Numbered from the stretch's first letter, positions 48,283-58,320 are shown. The stretch is 64,000 bases of DNA from Gracilibacillus orientalis (GCF_900114645.1 NZ_FOTR01000009.1:152221-216220); one strand, 5' to 3'. Notes: generated by a model from the sequence alone, not told the origin. Program-made: numbers and translations.

Positions 48283-49473
48283 TTATTCTACTATCGGCAC
48301 GAATAATTCACTCAAAATTAGTGCTACTGCCCCAAGTGAGGAACCATATTCTCCTAACTTAGATAGATATACTGGTGTCGCCTGAGCTCGTTCCGAGATG
48401 GTTCTTGTTTTGATTGTTTCAATTATTGGATCAAGAATAAAGGCATTCGCTTTTGAAACACCACCGCCAATAATAATCGTACTAGGATTACAGACATGAA
48501 TTAAATTTGTCAGAGCAATTCCTAAATAATTCCCCGCTTCCTTTAATACATTTTGGGCTAATGGATCTCCTTTGATTGCCGCTCGATGTACCACTTCAGC
48601 TGTTATTGTTTCATTATACCCAGATAAGCTGGTATTACGGCCTTGCTCCAGTAATTCTAAAGCTTTTTCTCCAATAGCAGGCCCCGAAGCGACAGTCTGT
48701 AGGCATCCATTATTCCCGCATGTACATGGTTTACCATGCAAATCCAATGTCATATGACCGATTTCCCCTGCAATACCATGTTCTCCACTATATAATTTGC
48801 CGTCAATGACGAGACCAGCACCGATACCTCGACCCACATTAACCGCAATCATACTCTTATTCGACATTTGATTATTAAACCATGCTTCTCCCAATGCTAA
48901 GGCTTTCGCATCATTTTCTACTTTTACATCCATATCAAATGTTGCTTCTAAATGATTTTTTATAGGTATATCACGTAAGTTTAAATTAGGTGCAAATATC
49001 GAAATACCTTGCTCTGAATCTACTACACCATGCATGGCTACACCAATTCCAATAAATTGCAAGGTTGAATTATCGGTTATTAATTGCTCTACTCCTGTTG
49101 TCAGCATGTTTAAAAAATTGTCTTTATGTAGTTCTTGTATTATCTCTTGTTCCATTTCATCTACAATTTCCCCTGAAAGATCTGAAATAATAAAACGAAT
49201 ATCACTTGGACCTACGTCAATACCGATAATATGAAAACCTTTCTTATTAAGCACTAACATCGTTGGTTTCCTTCCACCATGTGATACACCGAGCTGACTT
49301 TCTTTTACTAACCCTTGCTCTAACAGTTCTTTCACAATCGTTCCAACAGTTGGTGGTGTTAACTGTGTTTCTTTAGCAATTTGCGCACGTGATATAGATC
49401 CTTCCGTGCGTATTTTATTTAAAATAATCGATTTATTGATTGATTTCATCCATTGAAAGCTTCCACGTTGCAT
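48283..49473 (-). CDS. ROK-family XylR/NagC-like transcriptional repressor
   Basis: 396 aa. N-terminal winged helix (about 10-70) with SRAQIAKETQLTPPTVGTIV, then a glucokinase-like body with GIDVGPSDIRFIISDLSG, GEIGHMTL and the ROK zinc motif CTCGNNGC. Closest in style to B. subtilis XylR. ATG at 49473 chosen as the start of the conserved MQRGSFQWMKSINK; its ribosome site (TTGGGG) is weak. A palindrome at 49492-49510 probably autoregulates it. It is a candidate for binding the XylR-like operators before dctP, though those are 32 kb away. Confidence 0.85.
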   Translation of the reverse strand: MQRGSFQWMKSINKSIILNKIRTEGSISRAQIAKETQLTPPTVGTIVKELLEQGLVKESQLGVSHGGRKPTMLVLNKKGFHIIGIDVGPSDIRFIISDLSGEIVDEMEQEIIQELHKDNFLNMLTTGVEQLITDNSTLQFIGIGVAMHGVVDSEQGISIFAPNLNLRDIPIKNHLEATFDMDVKVENDAKALALGEAWFNNQMSNKSMIAVNVGRGIGAGLVIDGKLYSGEHGIAGEIGHMTLDLHGKPCTCGNNGCLQTVASGPAIGEKALELLEQGRNTSLSGYNETITAEVVHRAAIKGDPLAQNVLKEAGNYLGIALTNLIHVCNPSTIIIGGGVSKANAFILDPIIETIKTRTISERAQATPVYLSKLGEYGSSLGAVALILSELFVPIVE

Positions 49474-49491
49474 GTTTTCCCCAACTTTCTT

Positions 49492-49510
49492 AATATACTT
49501 AAATAAGTAT
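49492..49510. promoter_or_regulatory. Palindrome upstream of the ROK regulator
   Basis: ATATACTTA-AA-TAAGTATAT lies between the YerD-type stop and the ROK start; a dyad of this size suits an autoregulatory operator. Confidence 0.45.
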
Positions 49511-49516
49511 ATCACA

Positions 49517-51085
49517 TTATTTATTCGTCATTAAGTGATTCTCATATACTACATCGTATAGATCTTTGTAAGCAACATGCTTTTCTAGTAATTGTGTTGG
49601 GGATTCTAAACCAGCAGCTGCCGCTATATTATACAGCCCTTCTCTAGTTGATATTACATAATTGGACACACGATAAGATTTCTCTTCAATATCCAATCCT
49701 TTTTGCAGTTTCGGATCTGTAGTTGCAACACCGACTGGGCAATGATTAGTATGGCAAACTTGTGCCATAATACATCCCGTTGTGATCATGAATGCTCGGG
49801 CTACCTGTACCAAATCTGCTCCCAGTGCTAAAGCGAAAGCAATTCGGTCTGGCGTAAACAGTTTACCCGATGCAATAATTTTCACTTGATCACGAACACC
49901 AGCTTGAAGTAATGCTTGATGTAATATGGGAATAGCAGATTTGATTGGAAGCCCTACACTATCCGTTAACTCTTGATAAGTAGCACCTGTTCCACCTTCT
50001 CCACCATCTACCGAAATAAAATCTGGTTTCTTCCCTGTTTCTTTGATTGCTTCAGCTAATTGCTGTACATCACTTTCTTGCCCGACAACTATTTTAATGC
50101 CAACAGGTTTTTCTGCTACATCACGGATCTCTTCGACAAAATCGAGCAAACCATAAACATCTGAAAATTGATGAAATCGATTGGGGCTATCGTTTGATTG
50201 AAATGGTACAATCCCTCGATCCTCTGCAATCTCTTCTGTTACCTTTTCTGCTTCAAGGTGACCACCACGCGTCTTCGCGCCTTGTGCCAGTTTAAGTTCA
50301 AAAGCTTTTACTTGATCTGTAGCTGCCTTCTTTTTTAATTCCTCCCAGGACATTTCCCCATCTGGTGTACGGACACCATATAAACCTGGACCAATTTGTA
50401 CGACAAGGTCCACATTACCTTTTAAATGATAGGAAGATAAGCCACCTTCACCAGTATTCATCCATGTACCACCAGCACGGCCCAATCCGATTGAGAGTGC
50501 GGTTATCGCTCTTTCACCAAGTGCACCAAAACTCATCCCGGACATACCAATTAATCCTCTAACATGAAAAGGATTTTTCGTATTAGGTCCAATAACTATT
50601 GCATGTTCTTTTCCCAATAAATAGGGAGATACCTGCTTTGCTTCATGGTGTTCTTTTCTAGAAAAAAGGTTTTCCTTATCAATGTGATATATTTTTGTAT
50701 CCACTCTTGGTTCATGATCAATAGATAGTTCCTCTGTTAATCTCGGAAACATAGTATTCTTAATATAATAACCTGGCTGGTCAAAATCTCGTTTGGAGCC
50801 GAATCCTTCTAATCTTTTTTTATACTTTGCTGGCATGACAACATTAAGATAATCTTTCCTTGAGAAAGGTTTCCCCGTATCATCGTCTGTAAAAAGGTAC
50901 TGTCTCAATTCCGGTCCAATACTTTCTAGAAAGTAACGGACTCTTCCTATTAAGGGATAATTACGTAAGACCGCGTGTCTTTTTTGGCTTCGGTCTGCCA
51001 AAAAGCCGATTAACATAAGTACTCCTGGAATAATTAAAACAACCAATACAGCCGTTAATAAAATAATTGCAGCGATATCCGCCAT
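49517..51085 (-). CDS. yerD: FMN-binding glutamate synthase-like protein (YerD type)
   Basis: 522 aa. A membrane anchor at about 5-27, then a glutamate synthase central/FMN barrel: GMSGMSFGALGERAITAL, ISVDGGEGGTGATYQE, a KIIASGKLFTPDRIAFALALG segment and the cysteines in CIMAQVCHTNHCPVGVATTD. It lacks the amidotransferase domain of GltB, so it cannot be a full glutamate synthase; physiological reaction of the YerD group is not established. Its stop is 44 nt from the ROK start on the same strand, so read-through into the regulator is possible. Confidence 0.85.
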   Translation of the reverse strand: MADIAAIILLTAVLVVLIIPGVLMLIGFLADRSQKRHAVLRNYPLIGRVRYFLESIGPELRQYLFTDDDTGKPFSRKDYLNVVMPAKYKKRLEGFGSKRDFDQPGYYIKNTMFPRLTEELSIDHEPRVDTKIYHIDKENLFSRKEHHEAKQVSPYLLGKEHAIVIGPNTKNPFHVRGLIGMSGMSFGALGERAITALSIGLGRAGGTWMNTGEGGLSSYHLKGNVDLVVQIGPGLYGVRTPDGEMSWEELKKKAATDQVKAFELKLAQGAKTRGGHLEAEKVTEEIAEDRGIVPFQSNDSPNRFHQFSDVYGLLDFVEEIRDVAEKPVGIKIVVGQESDVQQLAEAIKETGKKPDFISVDGGEGGTGATYQELTDSVGLPIKSAIPILHQALLQAGVRDQVKIIASGKLFTPDRIAFALALGADLVQVARAFMITTGCIMAQVCHTNHCPVGVATTDPKLQKGLDIEEKSYRVSNYVISTREGLYNIAAAAGLESPTQLLEKHVAYKDLYDVVYENHLMTNK

Positions 51086-51303
51086 ATTCCCCCTCCATTC
51101 TATTATTTCTTTAAGAATATGTATGACAAACCTTGGTGCTTTCTTGATAGATTTGTTGATTATCTTGATTTATTCAACAAATCTTGCCGCTGCCTTGAAT
51201 GAACACTCTTCCCAATAAAAGTGAAGGAAAGTCATGCCACAGTTACGGCGCAGTTTTTCGATTTTGTGCATGATGATTTAGTTTTTTTGGTACCCAAATG
51301 AAA

Positions 51304-51330
51304 AGGTATGGAAAAAATTTTTCCATACCT
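51304..51330 (-). terminator. Terminator of the aldo/keto reductase operon
   Basis: AGGTATGGAAAAA paired with TTTTTCCATACCT, a 13-bp stem with a one-base loop, followed by TTTTC on the minus strand. Confidence 0.8.
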
Positions 51331-51337
51331 CATTGTA

Positions 51338-52321
51338 TTAATAGACGCCACGAATATGATCGTGCACTTCATTTTTATAAAAGCTTCGCAACTTGTCTAA
51401 CTCTTGTTCTGAGAATTCAGGGACATCAACTGCGGCCAGGTTATCTTCTACTTGTTTTACCGTTTTAAAACCTGGAATCACGGAAGAAATAGCTTCATGG
51501 CTTAAGATCCATTTCAATGCTGCTCTCGTCATATTGCCTCTGTCTTCTGCAATCCATTCCAATTGTTTACTTAAATCTACCCCTTTGTCAAAAGCTAAAC
51601 CAGCGAAGGTCTCCCCTACATTAAATGCTTCACCATTTTGATTAAACTTACGATGATCATCGTCTTCAAACTGGTGAGCAGCGGAGAATTTACCGGTTAA
51701 CAACCCACTAGCTAATGGCACTCTTGCTAATATACCAACATTCTTCTCTTGTGCAATTGGGAATAATTCTGTGATTGGCTTCTGACGGAAAATGTTAAAG
51801 ATCACTTGTAAAGCTGCTACATTAGGATTTTCCATTGCAAGTAACCCTTCTTCAACTGTCTCCACACTTACACCATAGTGACGAATTTTTCCTTGTTGCT
51901 GTAATTTGTCTAATACTTCAAACACTGCACCATCACGAATAATTTCAATTGGTGGACAATGAATTTGAACCAAATCTAATTGTTCACGTTGTAGTCTTTT
52001 TAAACTGTTTTCTACATAGTTAGTTACCGATTTTTCTGAATAAGTCTTATGATCATGTACATCTCCAGCACGACAAAATTTTGTTGCAATATGAATCTTA
52101 TCTTCTTTTCCTTTTGTTGCTTTTGCAAGTAATTCCTCGCTATGACCGTCACCATAAACATCAGCAGTATCAAAGAAGTTTACCCCTGCATCCATTGCGC
52201 GAGCCAGTCCGTTTAATGCTTCTTTATCATTCGTCTGCCCCCATGCACCACCTATTGCCCAGGTACCAAAGCTTAACTCACTTATTTTCATATCAGTTTT
52301 TCCCAATTGACGATATTGCAT
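51338..52321 (-). CDS. Aldo/keto reductase
   Basis: 327 aa TIM-barrel NADPH oxidoreductase. Catalytic tetrad visible: Asp in FFDTADVYGDGHSEELL, the Tyr of the same motif, Lys in HIATKF and His in VQIHCPP. C-terminal cofactor segment SSVIPGFKTVKQVEDNL. Reduces aldehydes or sugars; substrate not recognised. AAAGGAGAG precedes the ATG. It lies 13 nt after the epimerase stop, so the two share a transcript and perhaps a pathway. Confidence 0.9.
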   Translation of the reverse strand: MQYRQLGKTDMKISELSFGTWAIGGAWGQTNDKEALNGLARAMDAGVNFFDTADVYGDGHSEELLAKATKGKEDKIHIATKFCRAGDVHDHKTYSEKSVTNYVENSLKRLQREQLDLVQIHCPPIEIIRDGAVFEVLDKLQQQGKIRHYGVSVETVEEGLLAMENPNVAALQVIFNIFRQKPITELFPIAQEKNVGILARVPLASGLLTGKFSAAHQFEDDDHRKFNQNGEAFNVGETFAGLAFDKGVDLSKQLEWIAEDRGNMTRAALKWILSHEAISSVIPGFKTVKQVEDNLAAVDVPEFSEQELDKLRSFYKNEVHDHIRGVY

Positions 52322-52334
52322 GATATCTCTCCTT

Positions 52335-53192
52335 TTATTTATCGTTTGTTTTCACATAGTCACGCCAGTTGTGAACAGGCTGCCAACCTAATACTTCTTT
52401 CGCCTTTTTATTACTTAGTAATGTTTCATACCCTTCTATCGGCTCACGAAAGTCTGCTACATTCGGAAAACAGGTTGTCATCAGTTCTTCACTTTTAATA
52501 TCCATACTGGTATTATCAGCAGCAATGTTTAACGCTACCGTTCCCAGTCCATCTTTTTCGACTGCCAACCGGTAGGCTGCACCGGCATCGCGTGCATCAA
52601 TATAACTCCATAATATCGGCTTGCGTAATTCCGGTTTATGTATAAACTCAGGGAAGTTTTCATACATCTTTGGTGTAATTACATTACCAACCCGCATCGA
52701 TACAACTTGCATACCTGTACGCTGATGAACCATCTCTGCAGTTTTTTCATTTACTATTTTTGATAGACCGTAACTATCCTCTGGCATTTGTGGATGTTCT
52801 TCATCGATAGGTACATATAAAGGTTGTAAGTCTTGGTTACTGAACACAAATCCATAAGATGATTCACTAGAAGTAATCACTGCTTTTTTGATGCCTAATC
52901 TGCCTGCTGCTTCTAAGATGTTATAAGTAGACATCGCATTATTTTGAAATGTTACTTCGTTTGGATGCGAATAGGCCACCGGTATCGCTGCTAAGTGAAC
53001 GACAGCATCTGCATCTTCCAGAACACCATAGACTTCACCAAGATTGGTTAAATCAGTAATAATCGTTCTGCATTTTGGATCTTCAGGGTGCTTCTGATCC
53101 ACATTTACTACTTCATAATCATGATCTAAAAATTCTTGAATAACAGAAGGACCTAATAAACCACTTCCACCTGTAATAACAACTTTAACCAT
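52335..53192 (-). CDS. NAD-dependent epimerase/dehydratase (extended SDR)
   Basis: 285 aa. Rossmann start VVITGGSGLLGPSVIQEF, DAVVHLAAIPVAYSHP, catalytic Ser in ITSSESSYGF and the YxxxK pair in SYGLSKIVNEK. Acts on a sugar or sugar derivative; the family also holds uronate dehydrogenases, which this could be. First gene of a two-gene unit with the aldo/keto reductase, with a cre site just upstream, so catabolite control is likely. Confidence 0.85.
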   Translation of the reverse strand: MVKVVITGGSGLLGPSVIQEFLDHDYEVVNVDQKHPEDPKCRTIITDLTNLGEVYGVLEDADAVVHLAAIPVAYSHPNEVTFQNNAMSTYNILEAAGRLGIKKAVITSSESSYGFVFSNQDLQPLYVPIDEEHPQMPEDSYGLSKIVNEKTAEMVHQRTGMQVVSMRVGNVITPKMYENFPEFIHKPELRKPILWSYIDARDAGAAYRLAVEKDGLGTVALNIAADNTSMDIKSEELMTTCFPNVADFREPIEGYETLLSNKKAKEVLGWQPVHNWRDYVKTNDK

Positions 53193-53215
53193 ATTGATCC
53201 CACCTTCCCCTACTT

Positions 53216-53229
53216 TGTTTGCGTTTTCA
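53216..53229. promoter_or_regulatory. cre site before the epimerase-reductase operon
   Basis: TGTTTGCGTTTTCA, read on the minus strand TGAAAACGCAAACA, matches the cre consensus at 13 of 14 positions, about 25 bp before the epimerase start. Confidence 0.6.
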
Positions 53230-53441
53230 CATATTATTATACGTACTTTTAATAGAGATGAAAAAGAATCCGCTCATACGTAACGCTTAGATCGCCTGTT
53301 ACTAGACATCATCGTGTATACTCATTTAAAATCTCCTCACAACATTGATCATCGAACAATACCTTGTTGTTTGATATGATAGAAAATATAATAGTTAATC
53401 AAATGGGTAAAATATTTACAAATCGTTCCCAAGGGAGGACT

Positions 53442-54980
53442 ATGCCATTAATGAAAGAATTTTATAAAATACTGATTGTCGATGATGAAATGCTAATAAG
53501 ACAGGGAATTATAAATTATATTGAATGGGAAAGTGAAGGATATAAAATTATTGGTGAAGCCTCAAATGGTGAGGAAGCAATAAAATTGATGGAATTATAT
53601 CGTCCTCACATCATCATTACCGATATCGTGATGCCCGGAATGGATGGTATTGAGTTAGTAAAGAAGGTAAAGGAAAACTATCCTGATACCGAAGTTATTG
53701 TATTAAGCAGCTTTGAAAATTTTGATTACGTAAGACAAACATTTCAAAATGGCGTAGCTGATTATATTCTTAAGCCAAAATTAAATACTAAGGAATTATT
53801 GCAAACATTAAATCATGTTACCCAAAAGCAACAAAAGTCAGCAAGTATAAACGATAGTCAATCATCGATGAGAGAGATATGCAAAAAAATTATAGAAGGT
53901 TATCAATCCATACGTGATATGGATTTTGCACGTAAACAATTTCCATACGATACGTTTGTTTTAATAGAGGCATTTGGGAATAAAAAAGAAAATAGCAAAT
54001 TATCAAAAACAGCAATAAAAGACCAACTGCAACAACATCTACCGAATATAGTAACCCATGACATTCCAATACAGGAACATAGTATGTTGTTTTTAACAAA
54101 TTTCGCTTCCGACGAACTACCAAAATTAAAAAGTGCTATTCATGCATGTGATACGGAAACAGGTTCATCTAGTATAAAATGGATTCTCAGTACACCTTTT
54201 CGGGCTATCGATGAACTTAAAACCATTTATGAAACAAGCCATCTCATCATACAACAGTACCATTTTTATTTACCAGATCGTACATTCCTTTACTATGATA
54301 ACTTACCTGAAGCAACAGAAAAAAAAGCCGAGTTTGACTTAAATCATATGATTTATTTATTTAAACGAAAACAATTCCAGGAAGCTTTCATCTACTTGAA
54401 TGAACATATAGGATTACTTTCCAATCAATATGAAACAGATGTTTTTGAATTTAAATCATGGCTGGAAAACATTATGTTTAATATCATTGTTCTACTTGGC
54501 AACATGAAGTATGATATCCAGGAACTCGAGGCAGAAAAATATCATTATTTCTCAGAAATCAACGAAGCTTTTCATGTACGAGAAGCAATTTCGATATTCG
54601 ATACAGTTTTAGTCAAGGTGGAGAAAAAAGTGCTACCTGCTGATGCAGATACAATCTCTAACATCCAGCTGTTATTGGATTATATTGAGGATCATTATGA
54701 TAGTCATTTAACATTAAGTACGTTAGCGGATCATTTCCATTTTAACCCTTCCTATTTGTCCAGCTATTTTAGCAAACATCATCAGGAGGGTTTCAGTGAG
54801 TATTTGAATCATGTGCGTATCAAGAACGCAATGAAGATGTTGGAGGAAACGGATAAGCCTATATCTACTATTAGTGAAGCAGTAGGTTATTCTGACCCAA
54901 GTTATTTTACAAAAGTCTTTAGAAAGTTGACGGCTAAATCGCCAAGCACTTACCGCAAAGAAAACAAACCGATGAATTGA
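53442..54980 (+). CDS. Two-component response regulator, AraC type (YesN-like)
   Basis: 512 aa. Receiver domain (about 7-125) with LIVDDEML, phosphoacceptor Asp in IITDIVMPGMDGIE and Lys in ILKPKL. A long linker follows, then two AraC helix-turn-helix motifs at the C-terminus: LSTLADHFHFNPSYLSSYFS and ISTISEAVGYSDPSYFTKVF. Activates carbohydrate transport genes in this family. The frame opens 26 codons earlier, but AAGGGAGG lies just before the ATG at 53442. Partner kinase follows directly. Confidence 0.92.
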   Translation: MPLMKEFYKILIVDDEMLIRQGIINYIEWESEGYKIIGEASNGEEAIKLMELYRPHIIITDIVMPGMDGIELVKKVKENYPDTEVIVLSSFENFDYVRQTFQNGVADYILKPKLNTKELLQTLNHVTQKQQKSASINDSQSSMREICKKIIEGYQSIRDMDFARKQFPYDTFVLIEAFGNKKENSKLSKTAIKDQLQQHLPNIVTHDIPIQEHSMLFLTNFASDELPKLKSAIHACDTETGSSSIKWILSTPFRAIDELKTIYETSHLIIQQYHFYLPDRTFLYYDNLPEATEKKAEFDLNHMIYLFKRKQFQEAFIYLNEHIGLLSNQYETDVFEFKSWLENIMFNIIVLLGNMKYDIQELEAEKYHYFSEINEAFHVREAISIFDTVLVKVEKKVLPADADTISNIQLLLDYIEDHYDSHLTLSTLADHFHFNPSYLSSYFSKHHQEGFSEYLNHVRIKNAMKMLEETDKPISTISEAVGYSDPSYFTKVFRKLTAKSPSTYRKENKPMN

Positions 54981-54991
54981 GGCTTTTCTAT

Positions 54992-56755
54992 ATGAAGAAG
55001 TTAATCCGTATTGTGCAAGCAAACAATTTATTTATGAAGATTTTTTTGGTTATGGTAATCAGTATCATCGCCGTATCGCTATCCATCACCTATAGCAGTA
55101 TTCGTATGTCGAGTAATTTATTTATGGATACCTTCAGCATTACCAATTCAAAAATCATGAATCAAATCACGGAAAGATTTAATTCGTTTACGGATTCGAT
55201 TGTATCAGCCTCACTGGAGGTCGATACGAATGGTACGATAAAACAGTTGCTTCAGGAAGAGCACGAAAATGCTATTAATCAATCGATTTTTTATTATCAT
55301 ATGACCAGTGAAATGGAACAGATTTATGCGGAAGTAGATCCTAATGATGCCAATATGCTCATCATGAGCAACCAACAGGATATATTTAATATGAATTATA
55401 TCAAATGGCCAGTCACCGGAGAAAAATTAGCCAATCATGAAATGATACAGCGTGTAAAAGAAAGTCCTAATGACATTGTGTATCAATTTGAAGATTCAGA
55501 GATTACCAATGGTGTACCGATGATTATTGCTTCTAAAGCTTTAAAATTAAGATCAGACGATATATACGGTTATTTATTTTTTTCATTAACGGAAAGAGAT
55601 TTGAAAAAGTTCTATGAAAGTTACACTAGTGCTGGAAATAACGTATTGTTAGTAACACCAAACGGTCAAATTATCTCTAGTAATCAGGAAGAAATGATCG
55701 GAGAATCGTCTCCAGAATTGTTAGGTTATGCAGAAAAGTTTAAAAATGAAAATTCCCAATATCACAAAGTGGATATATTCGGCCAAAACTACATCCTCCT
55801 TTCCGAGTATATTCCCAGCCTCGATATCTATCTTGTTAATTTAATTGATCAGGAAGTAATCGCTGATAATGTCATTGATACCAGTGAAATAGTATTGATT
55901 AGTATTGCTATTGTTAGCTTGGCAGTTCTTGTTACCTTCTTAATATTACGAAAGATGACCGTGTCTATTAGTCAGCTAGTCCATCAAATTTCAGATATGG
56001 CCAGGTATCAATTTAATAAGCCATTAAAAGAAACAGGAGGATATGAAACAAGAAAAATTGCAAAAGCCTTCAATTATATGCTGAATGAACTGCAGGATTA
56101 TGTTCAAATTTTGATGAATACACAAGAAAAGCAAAGGAAAGCAGAATTAGAAACCTTACAGCACCAAATCAATCCGCATTTTATCTATAATACACTAGCT
56201 TCTATTAAATTTATGATTCGTCAGGAGAAAAAGGAGAAAGCATCTGACACCATTGATTCCTTTATTTCATTGATTCAAAATTCATTAAGTAATATCGATG
56301 AAACGATAACAGTTGAACAAGAAATAGAAAACCTTAAAAATTATGTACAGATTAATCAAGCAAGATATGGCGACCGCATTCAAGTTAATTATTTGGTGGC
56401 ACCCGACTGTTTGCAGCTTTATTTACCCAAGCTTGTTATCCAACCTTTTATTGAGAATGCTTTTTTCCATGCCTTTACAAAGAAAAAAACTGGTTTTATC
56501 CAAATACTAATTGCACAAAAAGAACATTCCCTAATCTGTGAGATTATTGATAATGGTGATGGCATGATACCTGAACGATTAGATAATAAAACAATCAAAG
56601 CAAAAGAAAAAAGGCAACTGTTCAGTGGAATTGGCGTTAAAAATGTCCATGAGAGAATTCAATTATTGTATGGAAGAAATTACGGTGTAGAAATAGACAG
56701 TGAACCAGCAAAAGGTACTAAAGTAATTATTACGTTACCCGTAAAAGAATCATAA
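54992..56755 (+). CDS. Sensor histidine kinase (YesM-like)
   Basis: 587 aa. Membrane helix at about 12-34, an extracellular sensing region to about 295, second helix about 298-320, a HAMP linker, then the His_kinase/LytS-type domain with phosphoacceptor His in LQHQINPHFIYNTLASIKF and an HATPase domain with FIENAFFHA, DNGDGM and GIGVKNVHERI. It starts 11 nt after the response regulator stop with TTGAGG as ribosome site. It probably senses the sugar carried by the ABC importer downstream or its binding protein. Confidence 0.92.
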   Translation: MKKLIRIVQANNLFMKIFLVMVISIIAVSLSITYSSIRMSSNLFMDTFSITNSKIMNQITERFNSFTDSIVSASLEVDTNGTIKQLLQEEHENAINQSIFYYHMTSEMEQIYAEVDPNDANMLIMSNQQDIFNMNYIKWPVTGEKLANHEMIQRVKESPNDIVYQFEDSEITNGVPMIIASKALKLRSDDIYGYLFFSLTERDLKKFYESYTSAGNNVLLVTPNGQIISSNQEEMIGESSPELLGYAEKFKNENSQYHKVDIFGQNYILLSEYIPSLDIYLVNLIDQEVIADNVIDTSEIVLISIAIVSLAVLVTFLILRKMTVSISQLVHQISDMARYQFNKPLKETGGYETRKIAKAFNYMLNELQDYVQILMNTQEKQRKAELETLQHQINPHFIYNTLASIKFMIRQEKKEKASDTIDSFISLIQNSLSNIDETITVEQEIENLKNYVQINQARYGDRIQVNYLVAPDCLQLYLPKLVIQPFIENAFFHAFTKKKTGFIQILIAQKEHSLICEIIDNGDGMIPERLDNKTIKAKEKRQLFSGIGVKNVHERIQLLYGRNYGVEIDSEPAKGTKVIITLPVKES

Positions 56756-56850
56756 TCCAAATATCAAATACCTAAAAAAAATACAAATTCTAAATAAATT
56801 CATAATAAATTTCATTAGAATTGTATATTCTAAAAATAGTTTCATTTTTT

Positions 56851-56886
56851 ACTAAAGATCGTCCAAGAGGTCTTTAGTCTTTTTTG
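56851..56886 (+). terminator. Terminator after the two-component genes
   Basis: ACTAAAGA (56851-56858) and TCTTTAGT (56871-56878) followed by CTTTTTTG; separates the regulator unit from the importer unit. Confidence 0.75.
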
Positions 56887-56906
56887 TTACACTTACATTA
56901 CAGTGC

Positions 56907-56920
56907 TGAAAACGATTTCA
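56907..56920. promoter_or_regulatory. Perfect cre site before the ABC importer
   Basis: TGAAAACGATTTCA fits the cre consensus TGWAANCGNTNWCA at all 14 positions, about 30 bp before the binding-protein start; strong case for CcpA control. Confidence 0.8.
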
Positions 56921-56950
56921 CACTTACGAAAATTTTGAGGGGGTTTTAAA

Positions 56951-58252
56951 GTGAGAAAAAAATTATCTACAAAGTTATGGCTTTTGATGGTAGCGCTTTT
57001 AACAGCATTAGTATTAGCAGCATGCTCCGGTGGTGACGATGAAGAGAGCGGTGATGATACATCTGAAGGAGATGATGCAGGTATTACTGCATGGGCTTGG
57101 GATCCAAACTTTAATATTGCAGCATTAGAACTTGCTAAAGAACATTATGACAAAGATGATTTCAATATGGAAATCATCGAAAATGCCCAAGATGATATTG
57201 TACAGAAACTTAATACTGGCTTAAGTTCAGGAACAATGAAAGGTATGCCAAACATTGTATTAATTGAAGACCAACGTGCACAAAGCTTTTTGCAATCTTA
57301 CCCAGATGCTTTCTATCCAATAGGTGACTATTTTAATAAAGAAGATTTTGCCTCGTACAAATTAGTACCAACAAGCCATGATGGAAAACAATACGGACTT
57401 CCATTCGATACTGGTGTAACAGGTTTGTTCTATCGTACAGATTACCTTGAAGAAGCAGGCTATACTCATGATGACTTAGTGGATATTACTTGGAGTAAAT
57501 ATGTTGAAATTGCAAAAGATGTAAAAGAAAAAACAGGTCAAGCGATGCTTTCTCTAGACCCTAACGATCTAGGTATTCTGCGGGTCATGATGCAAACAAC
57601 CGGTACATGGTACACAACAGAAGATGGGTCGATTCAACTCGAAGGTAATGAACCATTAAAATTGGCTTTAGAAAACTATAAAGAATTAATGGAAAATGAC
57701 GTTGTTAAATTAAACTCTGACTGGAGTCAGTATTTAGCAGCATTTAATAGTGGTGATGTAGCATCCGTTCCTGCTGGTAACTGGATTGCTCCTAGTGTGG
57801 AAGCAGAAGAATCTCAAGCTGGCCAATGGAGAGTAGCTCCTACACCTCGATTAGACATGGAAGGTGCAGTAAATGCATCAAACCAAGGTGGTAGTTCCTT
57901 CTATGTATTGAATATTGATGGAAAAGAAAAAGCAGCTGAATTCTTAGGTGGAACTTTTGGTTCTAATGTGGACTTTTATCAAGACTTAGTTCAAGAAGTT
58001 GGAGCACTTGGTACTTACATTCCAGCATCTGAAGGAGATGCATACCAATTCGAAAATGAATTCTTTAATAATCAACAAGTCGTACATGATTTCTCCCAAT
58101 GGATGGAAGAAATCCCACAAGTTGATTACGGCATGAACACTTATGGTATTGAAGATATCTTATCAGCAGAAATTCAACAATACTTGGATGGCAAAAGCCT
58201 AGAAGACGTATTATCAGATTCACAAGCACAAGCAGAAAACCAATTTAAGTAA
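56951..58252 (+). CDS. Sugar ABC transporter substrate-binding lipoprotein
   Basis: 433 aa extracellular family 1 binding protein. Lipobox LAAC with Cys25, then a Gly/Asp/Glu linker. Conserved body: TAWAWDPNFNIAALELA, YGLPFDTGVTGLFYRTDYLEE-type hinge (about 137-157) and VASVPAGNWIAPSVEA. Sugar specificity unknown. GAGGGGG precedes the GTG start at 56951. A terminator-like structure separates it from the permeases, allowing higher expression of the binding protein. Confidence 0.92.
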   Translation: MRKKLSTKLWLLMVALLTALVLAACSGGDDEESGDDTSEGDDAGITAWAWDPNFNIAALELAKEHYDKDDFNMEIIENAQDDIVQKLNTGLSSGTMKGMPNIVLIEDQRAQSFLQSYPDAFYPIGDYFNKEDFASYKLVPTSHDGKQYGLPFDTGVTGLFYRTDYLEEAGYTHDDLVDITWSKYVEIAKDVKEKTGQAMLSLDPNDLGILRVMMQTTGTWYTTEDGSIQLEGNEPLKLALENYKELMENDVVKLNSDWSQYLAAFNSGDVASVPAGNWIAPSVEAEESQAGQWRVAPTPRLDMEGAVNASNQGGSSFYVLNIDGKEKAAEFLGGTFGSNVDFYQDLVQEVGALGTYIPASEGDAYQFENEFFNNQQVVHDFSQWMEEIPQVDYGMNTYGIEDILSAEIQQYLDGKSLEDVLSDSQAQAENQFK

Positions 58253-58258
58253 GTAGAA

Positions 58259-58320
58259 TAAAGCCCTTGGGAACTAGCTCATCATTTCATGAGTGAACCC
58301 TTGTCCCAGGGCTTTCTTCT
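58259..58320 (+). terminator. Attenuating stem between binding protein and permeases
   Basis: AAGCCCTTGGGA pairs with TCCCAGGGCTT across an internal CTCAT/CATGAG hairpin and is followed by TCTTCTTCC. Weak U-tract, so partial termination is likely. Confidence 0.65.
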
